NCBI GenBank assembly: GCA_049889915.1
Contig: JBMHCM010000034.1
Span: forward strand, 1 to 20,544
Reading direction: 5' to 3'
Length of the DNA: 20,544 nt
DNA from: UBA8337 sp049889915
GTDB lineage: Bacteria > Pseudomonadota > Alphaproteobacteria > RS24
The notes below the pieces were generated by a model. The model made no database searches. It was not told the origin of the DNA and worked only from the letters and a program-made list of their open reading frames with translations. The translations under genes and the position numbers were made by a program. Shown in pieces: positions 1 to 5,904 of the stretch. The first letter of the stretch is position 1, and the number at the start of each line of letters is the position of its first letter.

Positions 1-422
1 GGCTGTTCTGGCAAATGGGCTCTGCCCCCTATTTGGGTGGCGGCTTTGGCCATTTTTTTGCTTATGCGCCGTTTAAAATGGAATATCCGATCAACCGCTT
101 TGCCATGGAAGTGAAGCGGCAAATGGATGTGTTGAACCGCCATTTGGCTGACAATGAATATATGTGCGGCAATGACTACACCATTGCCGATATGGCCATT
201 TGGCCATGGTATGGCGGCATGGCCATGGGCATTTTGTATGAGGCGGCGGAGTTCCTGCAAGTGCATGAATATGAGCATGTGGTGCGCTGGGCCAAGCAAA
301 TTTCGGCGCGTCCTGCCGTCAAGCGGGGGCGTATCGTCAACCGCAATTGGGGCGATGAATTCGTCATTGAGCGCCATAGCGCGGCCGATATCGACAATCC
401 GCAAAAGCCGGACAGCGACTAA
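1..422 (+). CDS. yghU: Glutathione S-transferase, YghU type, 3' part
   Basis: The gene enters from the left edge. The open frame runs from position 3 to a TAA at 420-422, giving 139 residues of the C-terminal all-helical domain. The stretch LFWQMGSAPYLGGGFGHF, then NRFAMEVKRQMDVL, YTIADMAIWPW and RPAVKRGRIVN match what I know of E. coli YghU, a glutathione-dependent disulfide reductase of the Nu class. YghU is about 288 residues, so roughly the N-terminal half, with the thioredoxin-like glutathione-binding domain, lies outside the window. The protein is expected to be cytosolic. The stop lies only 11 bp from the stop of the convergent outer-membrane gene, with no obvious terminator hairpin between. 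The family assignment is good; the physiological substrate is unknown. Confidence 0.9.
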   Translation, partial: LFWQMGSAPYLGGGFGHFFAYAPFKMEYPINRFAMEVKRQMDVLNRHLADNEYMCGNDYTIADMAIWPWYGGMAMGILYEAAEFLQVHEYEHVVRWAKQISARPAVKRGRIVNRNWGDEFVIERHSAADIDNPQKPDSD

Positions 423-433
423 AGTCTCAGGGG

Positions 434-1126
434 CTAGAAACTATAGGTGAGGCCGAGGCGAATGAGTGGCCAAAGCTCAAACGCTTCGAGGTCTTCATTG
501 ACCTTGTCTTCTTCAATCAGCAGATTGGCCTTCACCGTGCCACAAGCCACGGCGCCCAGCGGATTGCCGAAAATATCATAGGTGCAATCGGTGCGCAGCT
601 TGGCTTCCGGCGCGCCATAATTGACCGCGCCAAGGCTGACATTCCAGCCCCAGCCGCCGCCAATATGGCGCCCAAGCCCGATGAGAAAATACGGCGCGGC
701 GTCATTCTCAAAAGCCACCGTACCGGTCAGTGTGCCGATATCATCGGCGTCATAAAGCACGCCGCCGACATTAAATTGCGCATTATCATCGGCTCTTGCT
801 TTTACCGCAATATCGGGGGAGCCGAGGGCCAGCCCGGCCTCCAAATGCAAGCCGCCGCGAAACGGGAAAAACTGCACACCAATGCGCGGCACTTGTAAAT
901 CAGCGGTCGCCGTAAAGCTGTTGCGATCATCATCTTGAAAGCTGTCTTCATATTCATAGGCGCTATAGCTCAGCACCAAATCAAAAAATGAATTGAGCCG
1001 TGTCGCGCCATGCACTTCCAGCCCCAATGTGCCGGCCCCGACGCCGATGCCGAGGTTACCGGCAAAGGCTGTGCCCGATGTCAGTGGCGCGGCGGCTAAA
1101 CAAAACAATAAAGCGAGAATGCGCAT
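434..1126 (-). CDS. Outer-membrane beta-barrel protein, family not assigned
   Basis: This encodes 230 residues. A signal peptide covers residues 1-22 with an AFA-G cleavage site at 22/23. The mature protein has alternating hydrophobic and polar stretches with many glycines, and ends in the aromatic pattern LGLTYSF with a terminal phenylalanine, the usual Bam recognition signal of outer-membrane barrels. Two cysteines (C181, C195) bracket a probable extracellular loop and could form a disulfide. Cys9 lies inside the signal peptide and does not fit a lipobox because Phe precedes it. The start is well supported by AAGGAG a few bases upstream of the ATG. The size suggests an 8- or 10-stranded barrel, but I cannot place it in a named family such as OmpW with confidence. 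It stands alone, divergent from the TerB gene. Confidence 0.75.
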   Translation of the reverse strand: MRILALLFCLAAAPLTSGTAFAGNLGIGVGAGTLGLEVHGATRLNSFFDLVLSYSAYEYEDSFQDDDRNSFTATADLQVPRIGVQFFPFRGGLHLEAGLALGSPDIAVKARADDNAQFNVGGVLYDADDIGTLTGTVAFENDAAPYFLIGLGRHIGGGWGWNVSLGAVNYGAPEAKLRTDCTYDIFGNPLGAVACGTVKANLLIEEDKVNEDLEAFELWPLIRLGLTYSF

Positions 1127-1185
1127 GATGAACTCCTTATCGCTCTAACCTCGTTTATTGTCCAATACGGTGCAAGTGGATTTTG

Positions 1186-1194
1186 TGTTATGCT
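1186..1194 (+). promoter_or_regulatory. Candidate extended -10 promoter for the TerB-domain gene
   Basis: The bases TG-T-TATGCT form an extended -10 element 25 bp before the ATG at 1220. No good -35 hexamer is seen at normal spacing, which is tolerated in extended -10 promoters. Transcription would start near 1200, leaving room for the GGAG ribosome-binding site at 1209-1212. This is inference from the motif only. Confidence 0.3.
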
Positions 1195-1219
1195 GTCGGT
1201 AATCAGTCGGAGTTGTCTT

Positions 1220-1723
1220 ATGAGTTCTGTTCCCCTGCCGTTTATTTTCGGTGCCGCCATCATCACCATTGGCTTGTTGACCGCTTTTGTGCTCATCAAA
1301 CGGCGCAGCCAAAAAAGTACGGTTTTTGAGAAGGTCGAGAAGAGCCAAGAAAAACAGTCGGGCGGGCAAGTGCTGAAGCAGCGCGAAGCCGGGTTTTTGA
1401 ATATTGTTTATGGTCTGGCGGCGGCCATGGTGGTGGCTGACGGGCAGGTTGATAAGGCGGAGATTGAGATTGCTGAGCAGTTGGGTAAAAAGCTCATTCC
1501 CAATTTCGACGATGATGCATTTGTGATGGTGGTGCGCGGCCACGCCAAATTGCCGCCCTTTACCGATATGATTGACACCATGGCTCCGCTGCTGCCGCTG
1601 GAGGCCAAGGCGGAAATTTTTCAATATTTACAGGCTATCGCCACGGCGGACGGGAAAATCACCCCGGATGAAAAACATTACATTCATCATGCCGAGGTGA
1701 CTTTCGGTCTCGATAAGCTTTAG
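1220..1723 (+). CDS. Membrane-anchored TerB-domain protein
   Basis: This encodes 167 residues from the ATG at 1220. An upstream in-frame ATG at 1190 is rejected: GGAG at 1209-1212 sits 7 bases before 1220, and 1190 falls in a likely -10 element. Residues 8-26 form one transmembrane helix followed by KRR, so the C-terminal part is predicted cytoplasmic. A charged linker (about 27-50) leads to a TerB-like domain (about 52-165). It carries the two acidic helix motifs typical of that fold, MVVADGQVDKAEIE (D74 to E81) and ATADGKITPDE (D144 to E151). TerB-like domains bind metal ions in tellurite resistance proteins and in many proteins of unknown role. No other ter gene is nearby, so tellurite resistance should not be inferred. 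Its stop lies 3 bp from that of the convergent reductase gene. Confidence 0.7.
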   Translation: MSSVPLPFIFGAAIITIGLLTAFVLIKRRSQKSTVFEKVEKSQEKQSGGQVLKQREAGFLNIVYGLAAAMVVADGQVDKAEIEIAEQLGKKLIPNFDDDAFVMVVRGHAKLPPFTDMIDTMAPLLPLEAKAEIFQYLQAIATADGKITPDEKHYIHHAEVTFGLDKL

Positions 1724-1726
1724 CGC

Positions 1727-2851
1727 TTACAGGCCTTTTTGCGGCTCGATAACGTATTTCTCGCCGGTTTTCTTCAGCATGTAGCGCGCGATATTTTCCG
1801 GATCAATAGCTTCGGCCAATGACAAGGTGGCGGTCACATTGCCGGCAAAAGTGGTCTTAATCTCATCAGCCACACGCGCTTGCATGGCGGCCAGTTTTTT
1901 CAGCCCGTGCTTTTGCAATTGCGGCGTCAGCAAATAGCCGCCGCAGCCCCAATGCATGCCATAGGATTGGCCGAGTGTGACTTGGCCTTGGCCCAAGCGG
2001 CCATAAATATAAACCTGCTTGAACTGGTCTGAGCCATAAGTGTTGAGGCCTTTGGCGCTGCGCGAGAAAGCGCGTTCCATCGTGCTCAACAGCGTGTCGG
2101 CCATGTCGCCCGCGCCAATGGCGTCGAAAGCCAGGCTGGCGCCGGTTTCGGCAATCGCGTCTTCCAATAGCGCTTTGAAATCCTCATCGGTTGAATTGAT
2201 GACATATTTGGCGCCTTGGCTTTTCAGCAGCTCGGCTTGCTCGTCTTTGCGGACGATACAGACCAAATCAATATCGTCTTGCTGGCACAGGCGCAGCAGG
2301 ATTTGCCCCAGATTGGAGGCGGCGGCCGTATGCACCATCGCCTTATGGCCCTCGGCTTTCAGTGTTTCGACAAAGCAAAGCGCGGTCAGCGGATTGACGA
2401 AAGAAGACGCCGCCTCAACAGCCGTTGTGTCGTCTTTATGCGGCAAGACAGCAATGGCCGGTGATTTGACATATTGCTGGTAAGACTGGCCGGTCACCAG
2501 CGAGACCAATTTGCCTTCCATATGTTTGACATTGTCACCGGCGGCGACAACCGTGCCGGCGCCTTCATTGCCGACCGGCAGGGTTTGGTCAATGCGCGCG
2601 CGCATCGGGTCCATCATGGCAGGCGCCACGGGGGCGACCATTTTTTGTTCATTGCCCTCGTTCACTAGCTCGCCTTTTGAATAATCGGCAAAACCGATCA
2701 GCGGGAACATATCGGACGGGTTGATGGGGGCGGCTTCCATGCGCACCACCACTTCATCAGGGCCGGGGGTTGGGATGTCGTGCTCGACAATAGACAGCAC
2801 CAGCTGATTATCGCCGGTGACGGTTGAAAGAATTTGACGGTTACCACTCAT
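1727..2851 (-). CDS. Zinc-independent medium-chain dehydrogenase/reductase, quinone-reductase-like
   Basis: This encodes 374 residues. The N-terminal GroES-like domain contains PTPGPDEVVVRMEAAPINPSD (about 28-48, typical of quinone oxidoreductase and enoyl reductase relatives) and LPVGNEGAGTV (91-101). The Rossmann part has HTAAASNLGQ (174-183), then a nucleotide-binding segment with LKSQGAKYVIN. No structural-zinc cysteine cluster or catalytic zinc Cys/His set is evident, so it probably uses NAD(P)H without zinc. The start is supported by AGGAGA upstream of the ATG. It is the last gene of a leftward unit, 27 bp after the carboxyltransferase and after the biotin carrier, which suggests a role with an acyl-CoA or enoyl substrate. 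That link is inferred; the substrate is unknown. A roughly 30-residue insert around 55-88 lengthens it relative to typical 325-340-residue members. Confidence 0.8.
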   Translation of the reverse strand: MSGNRQILSTVTGDNQLVLSIVEHDIPTPGPDEVVVRMEAAPINPSDMFPLIGFADYSKGELVNEGNEQKMVAPVAPAMMDPMRARIDQTLPVGNEGAGTVVAAGDNVKHMEGKLVSLVTGQSYQQYVKSPAIAVLPHKDDTTAVEAASSFVNPLTALCFVETLKAEGHKAMVHTAAASNLGQILLRLCQQDDIDLVCIVRKDEQAELLKSQGAKYVINSTDEDFKALLEDAIAETGASLAFDAIGAGDMADTLLSTMERAFSRSAKGLNTYGSDQFKQVYIYGRLGQGQVTLGQSYGMHWGCGGYLLTPQLQKHGLKKLAAMQARVADEIKTTFAGNVTATLSLAEAIDPENIARYMLKKTGEKYVIEPQKGL

Positions 2852-2878
2852 GTTTTTCTCTCCTTTGAAGGGTAAGGG

Positions 2879-4450
2879 TTAGGGCCGCATGCCGGTGAGA
2901 TAAGGCTGCGGTTGTGTATTGCGATAGGCGGCCAAAGCCAGCTTCAGCCAGTTAATCAATTTCGGGCGGGTTTCGCGCGGGTCGATAATTTCATGCACCG
3001 ATAGGCCTTCGGCGCGCGGGAAGGGCGATTGGCTGTCCGCCAACATATCTTCCAATTCCTTTTGCCGCGCTGCCGGGTCTTCTGCGGCGGCAATTTCGCG
3101 ACCAAAGGCGACGGCAACGCCGCCCTCAACCGGCAGTGCCCCGCTGGCTGCACTGGGCCAAGACAGCACATAACCGTCAGGGCCGAAATGCGCCTGCGCG
3201 GCAACGCCAAAAGCTTTCAGCACTTGCACGCTGGCCCAAGGCACACGGCTTTGCAACACCGCTGAAATGGCTGCCGTTCCGTGGCGAATGGTGCCGGCCT
3301 TTTCGCTGTCAGGGCCAATCATAAAGCCCGGCTCATCGACAAAGCTGATAATCGGCAGGTGAAAGCTGTTACAAAAATCGGCAAAGCGGCGCAGCTTTTG
3401 CGCGGCTTGCGCCGTCATGGCACCGGCATAATACATGCAATCATTGCCGATAATGCCGACCGCTTCGCCATTCATCCGCGCCAGACCGGTAATCAGGCTG
3501 GGGCCGTATTTGCGGCCCATTTCAAAAAAGCTCGACGCTTCACCTTGGCTGTCGACCACTGCCTCGATGATTTTGCGCATTTGGAAGGGCTGACGGCGAT
3601 TGGTCGGCACAATATTGGCCAACATATCTTCGCAGCGATCGGCCGGGTCGTCGGCTATCAATGTGTCGGGGAATTGCCAGGCATTATCCGGCACGAAGGA
3701 GAGAAAACGGGCGATTTGTGCCATTGCGTCTTCTTCCGTTTCAGCCAGATTATCAATCGCGCCGCTGGCCAAATGCACTTGTGGGCCGCCCAATTCTTCT
3801 TTCGTCATGTCATGACCGAGCGCCCTTTTGACCACTTGCGGGCCGGCAATCAGCACGGCGGCGTTTTCTGTCATGACGGAGAAATGCGAAGCCACCAGAC
3901 GAGCGGCCGGCAGACCGGCCACCGGGCCAAGCGCGGCCGTGGCGACCGGCACGCTGGAAAGTGTTTGCGCCAAGGGCACAAAGCGCGATTCATGAAAAAC
4001 CGGCTCGCCTAAGGGGCGACGGTTTTTTTCATTGCTGGTGCCGCCGACCGAGCCGCCACCGCCTTCATGCAAGCGAATGAGCGGCACCTTATAGTGCAGC
4101 GCCAATTGTTCGGTATAGACGCTTTTGCGCAAACCGGCCGGATTGGGCGAGCCACCGCGCACGGTAAAATCCTCGCCGCCGACAATCACTTTACGGCCGT
4201 CAATCTCACCAAAGCCAAGAATGAAATTGGCCGGTTGAAAGTCTTTCAGATTGCCGTCTTCATCATATTCCGGCACACCGGCGCCTTGGCCGACCTCATC
4301 AAAACTGCCTTGGTCGAGCAGCGCGTCAATGCGCTCACGAATGGTTAGGCGGCCTTTTTCATGATGTTTAGCCACCGCCGCTTCGCCACCTTGCTGTTTG
4401 GCAAGTTTGCGGCGCGCATGAATTTCATCAATCTCGTCGTCCCAGCTCAT
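2879..4450 (-). CDS. Acyl-CoA carboxylase, carboxyltransferase (beta) subunit
   Basis: This encodes 523 residues, the usual length for beta subunits of propionyl-, methylcrotonyl- or geranyl-CoA carboxylases. It has two crotonase-like halves. The N-terminal half carries GRLTIRERIDALLD (33-46), a glycine-rich GGGGSVGG (130-137) and GPVAGLPAARLVASHF (175-190). The C-terminal half carries IISFVDEPGFMIGP (367-380) followed by an IRHG segment. The enzyme moves CO2 from carboxybiotin to an acyl-CoA in the cytosol. The common RKAYGGAY-type segment of propionyl-CoA carboxylase is replaced by LKAFGVAAQAHFG, so the substrate cannot be assigned as propionyl-CoA. It lies 11 bp after the biotin carrier gene with no strong ribosome-binding site of its own, suggesting translational coupling. 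The biotin carboxylase partner is not in the window. Confidence 0.88.
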   Translation of the reverse strand: MSWDDEIDEIHARRKLAKQQGGEAAVAKHHEKGRLTIRERIDALLDQGSFDEVGQGAGVPEYDEDGNLKDFQPANFILGFGEIDGRKVIVGGEDFTVRGGSPNPAGLRKSVYTEQLALHYKVPLIRLHEGGGGSVGGTSNEKNRRPLGEPVFHESRFVPLAQTLSSVPVATAALGPVAGLPAARLVASHFSVMTENAAVLIAGPQVVKRALGHDMTKEELGGPQVHLASGAIDNLAETEEDAMAQIARFLSFVPDNAWQFPDTLIADDPADRCEDMLANIVPTNRRQPFQMRKIIEAVVDSQGEASSFFEMGRKYGPSLITGLARMNGEAVGIIGNDCMYYAGAMTAQAAQKLRRFADFCNSFHLPIISFVDEPGFMIGPDSEKAGTIRHGTAAISAVLQSRVPWASVQVLKAFGVAAQAHFGPDGYVLSWPSAASGALPVEGGVAVAFGREIAAAEDPAARQKELEDMLADSQSPFPRAEGLSVHEIIDPRETRPKLINWLKLALAAYRNTQPQPYLTGMRP

Positions 4451-4461
4451 AAATCAACCGC

Positions 4462-4671
4462 TCAATCCAATGTCGCGATAAGCTGGCCTTCGCCAATCAT
4501 ATCGCCTTCGGCCACATGCAATTTGCTGAGTGTCCCGGCCTTGGGCGCAGTGACGGGAATTTCCATCTTCATCGATTCCAAAATGACAATCACATCATCA
4601 GCGGCCAAATCGGCCCCCTCGGCAGCGATGATTTTCCAGACGCTGCCGGCAATTTCGCTTTTTACGTGCAT
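4462..4671 (-). CDS. Small biotin carboxyl carrier protein
   Basis: This encodes 69 residues, a free-standing biotinyl/lipoyl domain. The motif ESMKMEIP (32-39) contains the lysine (K35) expected to be biotinylated by biotin ligase, flanked by two methionines as in biotin rather than lipoyl domains. The C-terminal hammerhead ends in GDMIGEGQLIATLD. The start is supported by AGGGAGA about 5 bases upstream. It is the first gene of the leftward unit with the carboxyltransferase and reductase, so it most likely carries CO2 to that carboxyltransferase. In many carboxylases this domain is fused to the biotin carboxylase; a stand-alone 70-residue carrier is less common and implies a separate biotin carboxylase elsewhere in the genome. 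Confidence 0.9.
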   Translation of the reverse strand: MHVKSEIAGSVWKIIAAEGADLAADDVIVILESMKMEIPVTAPKAGTLSKLHVAEGDMIGEGQLIATLD

Positions 4672-4718
4672 ATGTGTCTCCCTATTGCCGCAAGCCTAGC
4701 CGTTTATCGCGCCTTGAA

Positions 4719-4735
4719 GCAAGCTCGGTGCTTGC
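4719..4735. repeat. 6-bp inverted repeat in a divergent intergenic region
   Basis: GCAAGC at 4719-4724 and GCTTGC at 4730-4735 are perfect inverted copies around a 5-base centre, followed by AAAAA. The repeat lies midway between the leftward biotin carrier start and the rightward small membrane protein start, where an operator could act on both. On the + strand no T run follows it, so a rightward terminator is unlikely. Function is not shown. Confidence 0.3.
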
Positions 4736-4766
4736 AAAAAGCCGAAGCCGCGATAATGTGCGCCGC

Positions 4767-4955
4767 ATGAGTAATGACCCGGACATGCCGCCTGCCAATT
4801 CGGCCCGCCTTATCTTTGGCGCTGTGGTGTTTTTGGCTTTTGTTTGGTTCGCCCTATTTTTCGTTTTGCCGATGCTGACCGGCCAGCCGGGCGTCGCGCA
4901 GGACATTCAGTCTGACTTGCAGGAGCGCAATGGTGATGCAGCTGAAGAAAAATAA
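4767..4955 (+). CDS. Small single-pass membrane protein, unknown function
   Basis: This encodes 62 residues from the ATG at 4767. The frame is open further upstream to 4674, but that extension would reach back to the opposite gene's ribosome-binding region and reads as basic, low-complexity sequence, so the shorter form is chosen. Residues 15-37 form one strongly hydrophobic helix; the tail after it is acidic and soluble (QSDLQERNGDAAEEK). No strong ribosome-binding site precedes the ATG, and a GATAAT -10-like element lies only 9 bases upstream, so a nearly leaderless mRNA is possible. I recognise no family. Coding status rests on the clean helix and codon pattern. Confidence 0.5.
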   Translation: MSNDPDMPPANSARLIFGAVVFLAFVWFALFFVLPMLTGQPGVAQDIQSDLQERNGDAAEEK

Positions 4956-5035
4956 ACCGGCGCAATCATGCTGTGCAGTCTGTCGGGGCAGGGCGCTGAT
5001 TATGCGCGCCATATTTATCGTGTAACGGAAAGATT

Positions 5036-5890
5036 ATGAAACATGTTTCGGCCGCTCTGGCGGCACTTTGTGTTTGGGCAGCGGCCGGCGGGGCGCAAGC
5101 CGATGTGTTGGACGAACCGCTTTGGGAAGCCGGTATTGGTGGCGGCGGCTTTAGTGGCCCGACCTATCCGGGCTCAGACGACCAGACCACGCAAGGGCTG
5201 TTTGTGCCGTTTATTATTTATCGCGGCGAAGTGTTTTCCATTGGCGAGGAAAGCGGCGCCCGCGCGCTTGCCTTTGCCAATGAGACGGTCGAGCTGGATG
5301 TCTCCATTGGTGCGTCGCTGGCGGCCGATGCCTCTGAGGATGCCGATCGCGAAGGCATGCCCGATTTGGACTTTTTGTTTGAAATCGGACCGCAGGTGAT
5401 TTTTCACGCGGCGCGCCATGATTTCGCCGCCTGGACCGGCCATTTTGACATTAAATTGCGCACGCGGGCGGTTATCGCCACGGATTTCGCCAGCTTTGAA
5501 GACCAAGGGTTTTTGCTGGAACCGGCTTTTGTCTATGAGCTGAAATCGAAACGCAATCGGCTGCATGAATTTCAGTTCGATATTGAGCTTCTCTATGGCA
5601 GCGAGCGGTTGAACGAGTATTTTTACGATGTCGACCCGCGCTATGTCGATATGACGATGGGGCGTAGCGAATATCAAGCCGAGCAAGGCTATATAGGCAC
5701 TGAATTGGGCATTAGCATGTCTTTGCCGGTCAATGATCAATTGCGGATTTTCGCCGGTATGGATGTTGAGTTTTATGACGGCGCGGCCAATCAGGACAGC
5801 CCGCTCTTCAAAAAAGACAATGCGATTTCCGGCGGTATTGGGCTGGTCTATACTTTCTTCGAAAGCACAGAGCGGGTTAAGCGCCGCTAG
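5036..5890 (+). CDS. MipA/OmpV family outer-membrane protein
   Basis: This encodes 284 residues. A signal peptide spans 1-22 (cleavage AQA-D). The mature start, EAGIGGGGFSGPTYPGSDDQ, with FVPFIIYRGEVFSIGEES following, is the hallmark of the MipA/OmpV family: pale-barrel proteins linked in other bacteria to murein-hydrolase scaffolding or osmotic and antibiotic response. The last barrel strand is probably GGIGLVYTFF, but nine more residues (ESTERVKRR) follow it, so the protein lacks the usual terminal aromatic residue. GGAAAG lies just before the ATG. It converges with lptD; the two stops are 10 bp apart. The family call is firm; the exact function is not known. Confidence 0.88.
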   Translation: MKHVSAALAALCVWAAAGGAQADVLDEPLWEAGIGGGGFSGPTYPGSDDQTTQGLFVPFIIYRGEVFSIGEESGARALAFANETVELDVSIGASLAADASEDADREGMPDLDFLFEIGPQVIFHAARHDFAAWTGHFDIKLRTRAVIATDFASFEDQGFLLEPAFVYELKSKRNRLHEFQFDIELLYGSERLNEYFYDVDPRYVDMTMGRSEYQAEQGYIGTELGISMSLPVNDQLRIFAGMDVEFYDGAANQDSPLFKKDNAISGGIGLVYTFFESTERVKRR

Positions 5891-5904
5891 CGCCTAGCCC
5901 CTAG
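5887..5904. other. Triple CTAG element with stops in all six frames
   Basis: CTAG occurs at 5887, 5894 and 5901, each 7 bp from the next. CTAG is its own reverse complement and contains TAG on each strand, and a 7-bp step shifts the frame by one, so every reading frame on both strands meets a TAG here. The first supplies the mipA stop (5888-5890) and the last the lptD stop (5901-5903). No stem-loop with a T tract is seen. It may be chance. Confidence 0.6.

Noticed and set aside
1190..1219. Upstream ATG start for the TerB-domain gene.
   Set aside because: The ATG lies within a likely -10 element and lacks a ribosome-binding site, whereas the ATG at 1220 has GGAG at proper spacing directly before the membrane helix.
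3281..4012. A 243-codon open frame opposite the carboxyltransferase gene.
   Set aside because: Antisense to a gene with clear family motifs throughout; the translation is rich in His, Arg and Ala as expected of a shadow frame.
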